In this document: positions 34,917-43,505 of the stretch, piece by piece
Numbering within the stretch: position 1 is the first letter of the stretch
Layout of the letters: every line of letters starts with the position of its first letter
The notes under the pieces: generated by a model
Told to the model about the DNA's origin: nothing
The model's database searches: none
Seen by the model: the letters and a program-made list of their open reading frames with translations, nothing else
DNA from: Paenibacillus massiliensis subsp. panacisoli DSM 21345
Lineage (GTDB): Bacteria > Bacillota > Bacilli > Paenibacillales > Paenibacillaceae
Assembly (NCBI RefSeq): GCF_000426545.1
Contig: NZ_KE384535.1
Span: 62,001-126,000, forward strand
DNA: 64,000 nt
Reading direction: 5' to 3'
Translations under genes and position numbers: made by a program

Positions 34917-36145
34917 AATACAAATTATGGCATCGAACTATTAGCTCCTGGCGTTGGCAGGCTATGCTGTTTTTACCCTTAACCTTATCCCTATTTCTGA
35001 CGGGTTGTTGGGAGCGCCAGGAGCTAAATGAGCTGGCGTTTATCGTAGGGGTTGGTATTGATAAGCTAGGTGATAAGTACAATGTATCCATGCAGGCGGT
35101 AATTCCCTCCGAGGTGGCGGGGAAATCTTCGGGGTACAGCACACCTGTAACGATATATCAGAATACGGTAGATAACGTCTATGATGCCTTAAGGGAATTT
35201 ACCTTGATGAGCCCCAGACAGTCGTATTTGGGTCATATCCGGGTACTGATCATCGGAGAGGAGCTGGCGCGGGAGGGTATTTCCCCGGTGTTGGACGTAT
35301 TCAAGCGAAGTCGGGAGCCTCGTATGGATTTTTATGTCATGGTGGCCCGGGATAGTCAGGCTGCAGAGATTCTTAGCGTGTTGACCCCGCTGGAAAAGCT
35401 CCCTGCGAACAAGCTCTTTAATTCTCTGGACCGTTCCTCCAAGGCAACCGCAACAACAACCACAGCTACATTGGATCAGATTATTGAAGATTTGTTTGCC
35501 CGGGGGCTGAGTCCAGTTCTGACGGGGGTCATTATAGATGGCGGCGTTGGTGAGGGGATGGAGCATTCAAATGTGGAGAGCGTTGAGCCCAAGACGAAGC
35601 TACGTTATCGCGGGATTGCTATCTTTCAGAAGGATAAAATGGTGGGCTGGCTTGATGAAAAGGAAGCCATAGGCTATAACTACATGACTGATAAAGTCGT
35701 GACGAATACAGGATTCGTCATGGGAACCGATGACCGACCTATCATTATGGAGGCTCTGAGAACATCGACTGATCGTGAGGTGAAATTCATTGATGGTCGA
35801 CCCCATATTTACATTAAAGTCAAGACCATTTCCAATGTGCAGGATGTTCCCAGCGAGATGGACATCGGTACAACCGAGGCAATGAACTATCTTACCAAGG
35901 AAGCAGAGGAGAAGACGGTGAAGCTGATGCAGACGGCTTACAATCGCATTTTGTCCAAATACAATATAGACGCCATGGGCTTCGGACATCTGATCTATCA
36001 GCACAATCCTCAGGCCTGGTTCAAATTCAGGGGGAAGTACGGGGACGACTACCTTGCGGAAATTCCGGTACATTTCTCGGCCAAAATCAGAATTACTCGT
36101 ATAGGTACCCTGGACAAGTCCTTCCGTAGTGAGGTGAAGGAGTAG
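34913..36145 (+). CDS. Spore germination receptor C subunit, first copy (lipoprotein)
   Basis: A 410-residue GerC-type lipoprotein anchored to the spore inner membrane. The signal ends in lipobox LTGC and continues CWERQELNELAFIVG, the GerC hallmark. The rest is the usual three-domain soluble body, ending at the Ger(x)C domain with FRSEVKE. ATG 34913 overlaps the gerA stop. A second, clearly paralogous copy lies 295 bases downstream in the same operon, with the small D gene between them. Confidence 0.93.
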   Translation: MKYKLWHRTISSWRWQAMLFLPLTLSLFLTGCWERQELNELAFIVGVGIDKLGDKYNVSMQAVIPSEVAGKSSGYSTPVTIYQNTVDNVYDALREFTLMSPRQSYLGHIRVLIIGEELAREGISPVLDVFKRSREPRMDFYVMVARDSQAAEILSVLTPLEKLPANKLFNSLDRSSKATATTTTATLDQIIEDLFARGLSPVLTGVIIDGGVGEGMEHSNVESVEPKTKLRYRGIAIFQKDKMVGWLDEKEAIGYNYMTDKVVTNTGFVMGTDDRPIIMEALRTSTDREVKFIDGRPHIYIKVKTISNVQDVPSEMDIGTTEAMNYLTKEAEEKTVKLMQTAYNRILSKYNIDAMGFGHLIYQHNPQAWFKFRGKYGDDYLAEIPVHFSAKIRITRIGTLDKSFRSEVKE

Positions 36146-36160
36146 GAAAGGAGCGCATGT

Positions 36161-36406
36161 ATGCTGCTTGTCGGTCTTGTGTTGTTCGTAGCAGCCTTGT
36201 GTATCTTGATTGATTGGAAAAAGCTGCGGCAGGAATCAGGGGTGTGGGACATCATTGTATATACAGTCGTCATGCTCTTTGGCATAGTACTGAGCAGCTG
36301 CGTTGTGATGGGCATCTCCCTTCCAAGCCCGCTCTATATCATCAAGTGGTTATATACTCCCCTCAATGCCTGGGTGAATATGCTGTTCAAGGCAGTGGGC
36401 CTATAG
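36161..36406 (+). CDS. Small two-helix germination D-subunit-like protein
   Basis: An 81-residue protein with two membrane helices (MLLVGLVLFVAALCILIDW and DIIVYTVVMLFGIVLSSCVV). ATG 36161 has AAAGGAG seven bases upstream. Small two-helix D proteins are known next to GerA-type operons in some Bacillus and modulate receptor function; position, size and topology fit here, although no motif proves it. It is 15 bases after the first gerC and 33 bases before the second. Confidence 0.7.
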   Translation: MLLVGLVLFVAALCILIDWKKLRQESGVWDIIVYTVVMLFGIVLSSCVVMGISLPSPLYIIKWLYTPLNAWVNMLFKAVGL

Positions 36407-36439
36407 GCTGCATGAAATCTGTAAAGGGAGGAATCAGGT

Positions 36440-37648
36440 ATGCCATGTCCACGCAAGTGGATCATCATGATGACATGTATACTGCTGGCCTCCCTTACGC
36501 TGAGTGGATGCTGGGAGAGACGAGAACTGAATGAACTAGCCTTTGTCATGGGGATGGGGATTGATAAGGCAGGGGATAAATACAAGGTATCCATGCAGAT
36601 AGTTGTTCCTTCGGAGATGACGAATCAAGCAGGGAATTATACTACGCCTATTACCCAGTATATTAGCGACGTAGAATCCATTTATCATTCCATTTCGACA
36701 TTTACGCTAAATTCACCAAGGCTATGTTATATGGGCCATATTCGCATACTGGTAATAGGTGAAGATGTGGCAAGGGAAGGAATTACATCGATTCTGGATG
36801 TAATGAAGCGAAGCAGTGGCATCCGTCCGGATTTCTATATCCTGGTTGCAAGGGATGCCAGTGCAGCTGAGGTGCTGAATGTACTGACGAAGCAGGATAA
36901 AATTCCGGCGAACAAGCTGTTTCATTCTCTTGATGAGGCATCGGAGAAGACGGGAAAAACGACGAAGGTTACCCTTGACGATCTTATTGAAGCGTTGGTG
37001 TCGAATGGCAAGGATGCCGTACTAACCGGAGTAAGCCTGAAGGGGAATGCCAAGACCGGGGGAGAGAAGAGTAACGTTCAGAGTGTGATGCCCAAGACAC
37101 GGTTGGATTTACAGGATGTAGCGGTATTTCGCAAGGATCAGCTGGCCGAATGGCTGGATGAGAATGAGACGGTCGGTTACAGCTTTATTATGAACCAGAT
37201 TAAGAGTACAACCAGAAGCATCAGGGGAACAGACGGTAAACGGATTACGGTCGGGCCAGTGTCCTCCAATACCGAGCGCAATGTCAAGATCATCCATGGC
37301 GTTCCTCATATCTTCCTGCATCTCAAGGGGACCTTCAATATCCAGAGCTCGGAAAGTGACATGGACTTGGGCACGGACGAAGCGATGCGCTATGTGACTC
37401 GCAAGACCGAAGAAGAAGTACAGGCGCTTATGCAGCAAACGGTTGATCGCATGTCGGAGGGGCAGCAGCTGGATATTTTCGGTTTTGGGGAATCTATATA
37501 CAAATCCAGCCCCTCAGCCTGGTATCAGATGATCGCGAACTACGGACATCGCTATCTGGTCCATGTTCCTGTTCACTACAAGGTCGATATATTGTTTAAC
37601 CGGATCGGAACACTGGATACCCCGTTTTACAAGGAAAGCAAATCGTAG
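36440..37648 (+). CDS. Spore germination receptor C subunit, second copy (lipoprotein)
   Basis: A 402-residue GerC-type lipoprotein. The lipobox LSGC and the block CWERRELNELAFVMGMGID closely match the first copy (CWERQELNELAFIVGVGID), and the PSEM/PSEV, ANKLFxSLD and GFGxxIY blocks occur in both. Start ATG 36440 follows GGGAGG. Both copies keep lipobox and all blocks, so neither looks decayed. The bodies have diverged enough to suggest different roles. Confidence 0.93.
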   Translation: MPCPRKWIIMMTCILLASLTLSGCWERRELNELAFVMGMGIDKAGDKYKVSMQIVVPSEMTNQAGNYTTPITQYISDVESIYHSISTFTLNSPRLCYMGHIRILVIGEDVAREGITSILDVMKRSSGIRPDFYILVARDASAAEVLNVLTKQDKIPANKLFHSLDEASEKTGKTTKVTLDDLIEALVSNGKDAVLTGVSLKGNAKTGGEKSNVQSVMPKTRLDLQDVAVFRKDQLAEWLDENETVGYSFIMNQIKSTTRSIRGTDGKRITVGPVSSNTERNVKIIHGVPHIFLHLKGTFNIQSSESDMDLGTDEAMRYVTRKTEEEVQALMQQTVDRMSEGQQLDIFGFGESIYKSSPSAWYQMIANYGHRYLVHVPVHYKVDILFNRIGTLDTPFYKESKS

Positions 37649-37710
37649 ATGACACGCTTGCAAAGGGCCGACAGGCAGCAGTGAAAATCTTAACACTAAG
37701 GGTGGATCAT

Positions 37711-38835
37711 ATGGGCAGTAAGGCTGAACTCAGTAACCGACAATTAACCATTTTAGCCATTTTGGTGTTCATTGGTGATATGGGACTTGTCTACCCCTCC
37801 GTGATGACGGCTTATGCGAACCAGGACGGCTGGATTGCTGGTCTGATCAGTATTCCACTTGGTCTTGGTGCTCTGTGGCTGTTGCTGCGCTTCTATCGTT
37901 TGAACCCGGAGCTCACGCTTGTGGAGAGTGCCATGAAAATTACAGGGAAATGGTTCGGAGGCGTTATATCCGTCTTTTACCTGTTTTTCTTTTTAATGCT
38001 AGGCTCGGTCTACGTTCGGGAAATTGAAGATTTCATGTGTACCCAAATTTACGAGCGCACTCCAGGGAACGTGATTCGCTTTATGGCGGTGATCATTATC
38101 GTGTATGGACTCAAGCTGGGCTTGAAAACGATCGGACGCGCTGCTGAACTCATGTTTCCGCTCTTTGTCCTGTTCCTGTCTACGTTGCTGATCCTTCTAC
38201 TGCCAGATGCTCATATGGATAAGCTGTATCCAATACTTTCAACTACCTCGATTAAGAACCTGCTGCACGCTTCTTTTTTTGGCGTATTCTACCCGTTCGG
38301 TGAGATGGTTGTCTTTCTTATGGTCTTGCCCAAGGTGAAGAAGCAGCCTCATATGACTCGGGATATGCTGACTGCGACCCTGACCGCTGCGATTGCCCTC
38401 AATTTCATCCTGTTCCTGTCACTAACGGTGCTGGGGCTGTATTTCTCCAAGCATCACTTTTATGCGGCCTATATTTTGGCTCAGAAGATTAATATCGCGA
38501 ATATTTTTCAAAGGATCGAAGCTTTAATGGCTGTGACCTGGGTCATCTCAACATATTTCAAGACAGCCCTCTATCATTATGCTCTGTCTGTAGGGATCTC
38601 CCAACTGTGCAAGCTCAAAAATTATGATTTGCTCATATTGCCAATCGGCTTCCTCATATTCGCCATGTCTGAAATTCTGTCACCAACGATTATCTTCTAT
38701 GTCAAGACGATGCCACCTTATTGGGTGGATTGGAACTTCACCTCGGCATTTCTGATTCCCTTACTGCTGCTCGTTATACATGCGATCAGGTCGAAGTTTG
38801 GCAAGGGAGCCAAGTCCGCCTCGGCCCAGAGCTGA
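37711..38835 (+). CDS. Spore germination receptor B subunit (GerB/GerKB, APC-like permease)
   Basis: A 374-residue membrane protein with ten helices, the germinant-binding subunit of the receptor, related to amino acid permeases. ATG 37711 follows AAGGGTGG by five bases; the upstream GTG 37681 lacks a site. The N-terminal ELSNRQLTILAILVFIGDMG and the middle EAMLFPLFV-like AAELMFPLFVLFLSTLL are typical. It is the last gene of the operon. Confidence 0.93.
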   Translation: MGSKAELSNRQLTILAILVFIGDMGLVYPSVMTAYANQDGWIAGLISIPLGLGALWLLLRFYRLNPELTLVESAMKITGKWFGGVISVFYLFFFLMLGSVYVREIEDFMCTQIYERTPGNVIRFMAVIIIVYGLKLGLKTIGRAAELMFPLFVLFLSTLLILLLPDAHMDKLYPILSTTSIKNLLHASFFGVFYPFGEMVVFLMVLPKVKKQPHMTRDMLTATLTAAIALNFILFLSLTVLGLYFSKHHFYAAYILAQKINIANIFQRIEALMAVTWVISTYFKTALYHYALSVGISQLCKLKNYDLLILPIGFLIFAMSEILSPTIIFYVKTMPPYWVDWNFTSAFLIPLLLLVIHAIRSKFGKGAKSASAQS

Positions 38836-38929
38836 TAGAGGTATTTATAGTTCAGGACATATGTCCTTTTCTCCGCTCAGGATGTATCATTTAATTAGAA
38901 CAGACTGAGGTAAGGAGAGAAGAGTACAG

Positions 38930-39364
38930 ATGGGAATAATCTATGCAATACTTGCTGGAGCCTTCATTACCTTGCAGGGTGTGGCGAATGCACGTATTAG
39001 TCAGGATATGGGAACATGGCAGGCAGCTGCTCTAACCCAGTTCACAGGCTTTGTTGCGGCCTTGATGATTCTGGCATTCGTACGCGGGCGTAACTGGCAA
39101 GGGGTGTGGCAAGGCATGAGGAGCGTCAAGCCGCTCTATCTGATCGGAGGAGCCTTTGCCGCGATTATTATCTTCAGTGAGGTGACCGCGATCCAGCGCA
39201 TCGGGGTTACATTCACGATCTCGGCGTTGTTGATTGCCCAGCTATGCATGGCCTTTCTGATCGATAGCAATGGCTGGTTCGATGTGCTGAAGCGCCGAAT
39301 GGGAGCAGCGCATTTTATTGGCATTGGTATGATGATTGCCGGTGTTATGATACTGAAGATGTAG
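38930..39364 (+). CDS. YdcZ-type small membrane transporter, first
   Basis: A 144-residue protein with five hydrophobic helices of the YdcZ/DUF606 family, small DMT-like transporters. It opens MGIIYAILAGAFITLQGVANA, the family pattern, and contains TAIQRIGVTFTISALL. ATG 38930 follows AAGGAGAG. A sister gene lies 840 bases downstream past a Crp/Fnr gene; such halves are expected to pair. The substrate is unknown. Confidence 0.87.
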   Translation: MGIIYAILAGAFITLQGVANARISQDMGTWQAAALTQFTGFVAALMILAFVRGRNWQGVWQGMRSVKPLYLIGGAFAAIIIFSEVTAIQRIGVTFTISALLIAQLCMAFLIDSNGWFDVLKRRMGAAHFIGIGMMIAGVMILKM

Positions 39365-39428
39365 TGAAAAGTTATAGGCTGAATAAAAGCTGGCGGAGGC
39401 AGACGTATATGAAGGAAGTACAGACATA

Positions 39429-40124
39429 ATGAGGGAAGTACAAAATATGGAGCAGCTGAATGAATATCTGCGGAAGTATCAACTGGAGAAGGTGTTCCAC
39501 GAACCGCTGCGTCCCTACTTGACCCTGTATCGACTTGCTCCTGGAGATGTCGCTTGCTATCAGGGCCAGAGGGCTGAACAGATGTATGTTCTCGTCCAGG
39601 GCAAGGTGAAGATCTACACTAATTCGACTGAGGGACAGTCCTTAATTGTCTCGTTCAAGACACCGCCAGAGGTTATCGGCGACATTGAGTATGTACGGCA
39701 GATCGAGATCATTAATACGGTTGAGGCGGTATCGAGTGTGGATCTGATCGGCATCCCCTATACATGGCTGCGTAAGGCAGGAGATGACCACCCCCCACTG
39801 CTACATTTTCTCCTGGACATTATAACGAGGAAGTTCTATGTCAAATCAGATTTTCTGAGCTTCAACCTGATGCATCCTGTCGAGGTCAGACTGGCAAGCT
39901 ATCTGTTATCAGTAAGCACGGAGGAATCGGACATGGCAGGGGCAGCCCATCATGACTCCATTAGTCTGACGGATACCGCGAACCTGATCGGAACGAGCTA
40001 CCGCCATTTGAACAGGGTCATTATGAAATTCTGCAGTAAGGGGCTTGTGGAGCGGGGAAGAGGAAGCATACGGATTCGTGACCTGGATGGCCTCAGAGCC
40101 ATCGTGAACGGGTCCATGCCGTAG
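39429..40124 (+). CDS. Crp/Fnr-family transcriptional regulator (YeiL-like)
   Basis: A 231-residue regulator with an N-terminal cyclic-nucleotide-binding-like domain (about 15-120; MYVLVQGKVKIYTNSTEGQ) and a C-terminal winged helix (about 160-220; LTDTANLIGTSYRHLNRVI). No cysteine cluster for an iron-sulfur sensor is present. ATG 39429 is used; a second in-frame ATG 18 bases later is also possible. It lies between the two YdcZ genes and probably controls them. Confidence 0.87.
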   Translation: MREVQNMEQLNEYLRKYQLEKVFHEPLRPYLTLYRLAPGDVACYQGQRAEQMYVLVQGKVKIYTNSTEGQSLIVSFKTPPEVIGDIEYVRQIEIINTVEAVSSVDLIGIPYTWLRKAGDDHPPLLHFLLDIITRKFYVKSDFLSFNLMHPVEVRLASYLLSVSTEESDMAGAAHHDSISLTDTANLIGTSYRHLNRVIMKFCSKGLVERGRGSIRIRDLDGLRAIVNGSMP

Positions 40125-40204
40125 ACGAAGTATGGGCCGCGATAGTAATGGGCAGGCGGCGGTACTGATTGATTGATAGTGGTAGTGAATGACAGGAGGA
40201 ATTT

Positions 40205-40708
40205 ATGATTACAGGCATTATACTGGCGTGTATCGCTGGAATCTTGGTAAGCATGCAGACGGTATTCAACAGCAAGGTCAATGAGCACAACAGCTCATGG
40301 GCCACAACGACGCTTGTGCTCGGTATGGGCTTTGCCGCATCTTTGCTAATAGGGCTAGCCGTTCAGGGGACGAAGATGTTCCAGATCGGGGACATGAAGC
40401 TATGGTATATTTTCAGTGGACTTATTGGAGTGGGAGTCGTCATCTGCCTGGTACAAGGCATGAAGAGACTGGACCCGACCTTCGCCATCTCCATTGTCGT
40501 TACCTCACAGCTGGGTACGGCACTATTATGGGACTCTCTGGGCTGGATGGGTCTAGAGAAGATTCCGTTTAGCTGGAGCAAGCTGCTAGGGGTCATCGTA
40601 ATTATTGGCGGCATATTGGTGTTCAAGCTGGGAGATCTGCAGCATGCTGCGCGAGTACAGCAACAGCTGCGGGCGGTTCGTGAGCAGAAAGGAGTGAAGG
40701 TGCAGTGA
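40205..40708 (+). CDS. YdcZ-type small membrane transporter, second
   Basis: A 167-residue protein with five hydrophobic helices, homologous to the first YdcZ gene (MITGIILACIAGILVSMQTVFN). ATG 40205 sits behind AGGAGG. It has a basic cytoplasmic tail (VQQQLRAVREQKGVKVQ). The stop overlaps the NUDIX start (GTGA), so the two are coupled. Confidence 0.88.
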   Translation: MITGIILACIAGILVSMQTVFNSKVNEHNSSWATTTLVLGMGFAASLLIGLAVQGTKMFQIGDMKLWYIFSGLIGVGVVICLVQGMKRLDPTFAISIVVTSQLGTALLWDSLGWMGLEKIPFSWSKLLGVIVIIGGILVFKLGDLQHAARVQQQLRAVREQKGVKVQ

Positions 40709-41106
40709 GTGCGTTTATAGATAAAATTGCATGGATTCATATCGAGGGGCGGCGAGTGCTAGGAGCCCGTTCGCAAGGGAAGGAAATCTTTTATTTGCCT
40801 GGTGGCAAGCGCGATCCAGGAGAGACAGATGCAGAGGCTCTGATCAGGGAAATTCAGGAGGAGCTGTCCGTACACATAGTACCTGCGACAGTTGCTTTAT
40901 TTGGCACCTTCGAAGCAGAGGCCCATGGTAAATCTGGAGGAACGCCTGTCCGAATGACCTGCTACATGGCGGAATTCACTGGAGAGCTGCGGCCTGACTC
41001 GGAGATTGCCGAGTTGGGCTGGCTTCAATATGCAGATCGTGAGCGGGTATCCCCGGCATCTCTGTTAATTCTGGAGCAGCTGCATGCTTCAGGACGGATT
41101 GACTGA
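40705..41106 (+). CDS. NUDIX hydrolase
   Basis: A 133-residue NUDIX hydrolase. The catalytic NUDIX box is complete (GKRDPGETDAEALIREIQEE, residues about 28-47). Such enzymes cleave nucleoside diphosphate-linked compounds, such as oxidised dGTP or ADP-ribose. The GTG start 40705 overlaps the YdcZ stop. The role within this cluster is unknown. Confidence 0.92.
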   Translation: MSAFIDKIAWIHIEGRRVLGARSQGKEIFYLPGGKRDPGETDAEALIREIQEELSVHIVPATVALFGTFEAEAHGKSGGTPVRMTCYMAEFTGELRPDSEIAELGWLQYADRERVSPASLLILEQLHASGRID

Positions 41107-41134
41107 ACAAAACATACCTGTGAAGGATGCTGTT

Positions 41135-41188
41135 CCAGCTAAAGTAGATAAGATTAGTAAAGATTAGATTACATTAGACTTTAGCTGG
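41135..41188. repeat. Inverted repeat downstream of the NUDIX gene
   Basis: CCAGCTAAAG (41135-41144) and CTTTAGCTGG (41179-41188) are perfect complements with a 34-base AT-rich loop made of related AGATTAG/AGATTA words. No T run follows, so it is not a standard terminator. Confidence 0.6.
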
Positions 41189-41202
41189 TCTTCAGACCTA
41201 CT

Positions 41203-41403
41203 TCATCGCCAGTTACATTTTTCCCAACAAGTCATGGTCTCGAATCGAATCATGACCTCGCCTCCCGTAAGTCGATAGCGAAGGGGGCCTAATGCATCGG
41301 AATCTTGTGAAATGTGCTGTAAAACATGATCCCAAATCCCAACCTTATGTCAGTGCCGACTAAACACTTCGAAGACAGGTTCTAGGGGGAATCTTGGTGT
41401 CAT
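41203..41403 (-). pseudogene. Decayed ORF with an in-frame stop
   Basis: On the minus strand a frame from ATG 41403 reads MTPRFPLEPVFEVFSRH, then TGA (41350-41352), then 48 more codons ending TMTCWEKCNWR and a stop at 41203. No ribosome binding site precedes the ATG; a hairpin with T run lies right upstream. The continuous frame with one stop looks like a broken small gene. The protein family is not recognised. Confidence 0.35.
41361..41383. repeat. Imperfect repeat copy 1
   Basis: A 23-base stretch matches 42740-42762 at 20 of 23 positions. On the minus strand both copies read (E/K)PVF(E/K)VF, each soon followed by a stop. Confidence 0.6.
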
Positions 41404-41417
41404 TGTACATATTGCAA

Positions 41418-41457
41418 AAAAACCGTTAATCATTATATCGCATAGATTAACGGTTTT
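41418..41457. terminator. Bidirectional terminator
   Basis: AACCGTTAAT (41421-41430) pairs with ATTAACGGTT (41446-41455), with A7 before and T5 after. On the minus strand it lies downstream of the glycosyltransferase gene. Confidence 0.85.
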
Positions 41458-41582
41458 TAAAATTGTTTTTTTCATCATGTTTGCTTCAACCTGATTTTTT
41501 GAAGCAAGTTACAAAGTTAGTTTCGAATAATTTGAATAAGGTTGCCGCATGTAGCGTTAAAAATAGCTATTTGTGAGATCGT

Positions 41583-41672
41583 TTATTTTGTTGGCTCAAT
41601 CGTAAACTTCACGCCGTTTTCCAATAATCGTTTGAATTCTTGATATATATCTGATATGCAAACATTGCTGCG
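41583..41672 (-). pseudogene. Fragment of a VOC (glyoxalase-like) gene
   Basis: The minus strand reads NVCISDIYQEFKRLLENGV and then KFTIEPTK followed by TAA at 41583. This block matches the VOC pattern (V-D-D-I-x-x-E-x-x-R-L-x-x-x-G-V-x-F-x-x-E-P-T-K), which in full proteins continues for about 25 more residues. An upstream stop also interrupts it. Therefore it is a remnant of a broken gene. Confidence 0.6.
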
Positions 41673-41736
41673 GGGTTATGGAATGATTACCGTATGAGTC
41701 GTAATTATGACAATGGGGGGAATGGGAGCTTATAAC

Positions 41737-42507
41737 TTAGAAAAAGTTGTTCAGTATCCGTTTGATCTCATTTGGCTTCGTGATTTCAGGACCAAAAACA
41801 GCTCTAGGTTGCTTGCTGTTATTCCATGGCTCCAGCAAACAAGCATCATGAACATTTGCTATTTTCCAAGTCAGCACATTGTCAAAAGTTGTTCCTGTAT
41901 TCTTTCCATGAATATGATTAATCCAGATTGGTTCTTTGATATTAATGAATTCCCTTGGAACCTTAAGTGCATCACGCCAGGAATAACGGGGCGCTTGTCC
42001 ACTCAAATACTCATCCACATTGATAAGTGTTACACCGTAGCTAGGAAGCCAGAAAAAAAATTTTCCCAATCGCTTTTGTACCGAGTCGTAGATGTAACCG
42101 TATTGCGGTACCAAGGCAACAGTACCTTTTTTGGGTTCATAGGCATGCAGCTTTTTTATAAAATCTTTGTGGTACATATCGTCACTGGACAGATAGACGC
42201 GGTACAAGTACTTGAACCCTTTAATATCTTGGATTACATGAGCTTGGTAATCTATAGGTGTAACAAACCTGATATTAGAAGGTAGGGAAGGATACTTTTT
42301 TAGTGTTTCTTGTATGATCTTCTCAGACCTAGGATCATAGAGCACGTAGCAGGTAAAATCCTGAGAGGATTGAAGGAGCAGGCTCTTAAGTGCATATTTC
42401 ATGAATAAATCTATTCTGTATTCTATCCATTGCTTGGTCAGTCGATCTGATGTCGCTCCCCAGTTATTAAAGAGCATTTCTATAATGAGTTTTTTATTCT
42501 TAGACAC
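41737..42507 (-). CDS. Putative glycosyltransferase (GT-A-like)
   Basis: A 256-residue cytoplasmic protein that resembles the putative rhamnosyltransferase group with a GT-A fold: an N-terminal nucleotide-sugar region and acidic motif LYRVYLSSDDMYHKDF (DxD-like). GTG 42507 follows AAAGGAGG by seven bases. The codon use is AT-rich compared with flanking genes, and it lies among decayed fragments, so it may have been acquired. The acceptor is unknown. Confidence 0.7.
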   Translation of the reverse strand: MSKNKKLIIEMLFNNWGATSDRLTKQWIEYRIDLFMKYALKSLLLQSSQDFTCYVLYDPRSEKIIQETLKKYPSLPSNIRFVTPIDYQAHVIQDIKGFKYLYRVYLSSDDMYHKDFIKKLHAYEPKKGTVALVPQYGYIYDSVQKRLGKFFFWLPSYGVTLINVDEYLSGQAPRYSWRDALKVPREFINIKEPIWINHIHGKNTGTTFDNVLTWKIANVHDACLLEPWNNSKQPRAVFGPEITKPNEIKRILNNFF

Positions 42508-42935
42508 GCGTTAGCCTCCTTTGATGTTCAGGGATGATCTAGGATGTGAATAGTATATGTATTTCAAATAAAACTGCAATGGACAAATTGCTTGGGAGCA
42601 TGGATTGATTTCCAGGAAACAGGTGAACGAGCTACCGATAGCATGACATTTAGCATGATTCAGTAGTTGATTGCAGGACGTCCTCCTTGTTGCTTTTCGT
42701 TCAGAAGGAAACAAATCGTGAATTCGCCGTCTTAGTCATTAAACACTTTGAAGACAGGCTTTTGTATCACGTTGATTGATCTGGAGACGTGGTGGTTAGC
42801 GTAAAGCGGGGAAGCGAAACAGAGTGTTCAAAGAACAGCAAGCTTAACAACGCTCAACAAGGTCTCCCCCGCTTGCAGCGGGTCTAGATTCACATTTGAT
42901 CGGACTAAGCTACTAAATCCATGGGAGAGGCCCCA
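42508..42935. other. Intergenic region with repeat remnant
   Basis: It holds the second copy of the 23-base imperfect repeat (42740-42762) and a short GC-rich hairpin CCCGCT/AGCGGG (42868-42882). No gene is supported; a minus-strand frame at 42511-42714 has no usable start. Confidence 0.4.
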
Positions 42936-43055
42936 TCACACGGTGCTTGGGGCTCCCGTTAGCGTATCAATATCGGTAGAGCCATAGATCAACAGGGCAA
43001 TGATAATGATCAGGATAATTCCACTCGCGAAGCCTTCTCCGTCAAATTCACTCAT
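42936..43055 (-). CDS. 39-residue YjcZ-like hydrophobic sporulation peptide
   Basis: A short gene starting at ATG 43055 with AAGGAG eight bases upstream. The product opens MSEFDGEGFASG, continues with a single membrane helix (IILIIIIALLIYG) and ends in TGAPSTV. This N-terminus/one-helix layout is that of the YjcZ-type small sporulation proteins of Bacilli. It follows the 102-residue gene on the same strand, 27 bases after its stop. Confidence 0.75.
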   Translation of the reverse strand: MSEFDGEGFASGIILIIIIALLIYGSTDIDTLTGAPSTV

Positions 43056-43082
43056 GGACGGCACTCCTTCCTGTACAGTATC

Positions 43083-43391
43083 TTACGATTTGGGAGCAGT
43101 CATTTGCTTGACGGCTTCCATCAGATCATTTATTGTCACATCACTATTCTGGCTTATAAAATTAACGAGCTTGTCGACATTTCCATTGTTGGAATCGGAT
43201 AATGACTTATACTTGCCGACGAGGCTGACGAACACAGAGCCATCCTTATAAATTTGAACCGAGTCCGTACGGAGCTTACCAGTTAACAGCAGTGCCGCTA
43301 CCGTGTATTCAAGGCCCTTTTTCTGTTGGATGAGGGTGGCCAAGGACTGTTTTTTGGCGCCGTTTTTTTTGCGTTTTCCGAGAGGAGCCAT
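43083..43391 (-). CDS. Basic small protein of unknown function
   Basis: A 102-residue soluble protein with a lysine-rich start (APLGKRKKNGAKK) and no recognised domain. ATG 43391 has GGAGG and AAGGG upstream. It forms a two-gene unit with the YjcZ-like peptide. A SigK-like pattern (AC, 17 bases, CATATCCT) lies upstream on this strand, a weak signal because that consensus is short. A spore-envelope role is possible but is only suggested by the neighbour. Confidence 0.65.
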   Translation of the reverse strand: MAPLGKRKKNGAKKQSLATLIQQKKGLEYTVAALLLTGKLRTDSVQIYKDGSVFVSLVGKYKSLSDSNNGNVDKLVNFISQNSDVTINDLMEAVKQMTAPKS

Positions 43392-43505
43392 AATGTCCCT
43401 TCCTCCCTTGTACTGATCTGTTCAATGGAATGGTCCACGGATTCCTATACGATTCAGGATATGCTTAACGTGATGGTGGCGTGCTGAAATCGAGCAACTC
43501 AACTA

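Noticed and set aside
41135..41188. 10-bp inverted repeat considered as the NUDIX terminator.
   Set aside because: A 34-base loop and absence of a T run make intrinsic termination doubtful; listed as a repeat only.
42511..42714. 67-codon minus-strand frame upstream of the glycosyltransferase.
   Set aside because: No ribosome binding site or conserved pattern; it overlaps the leader of the glycosyltransferase.
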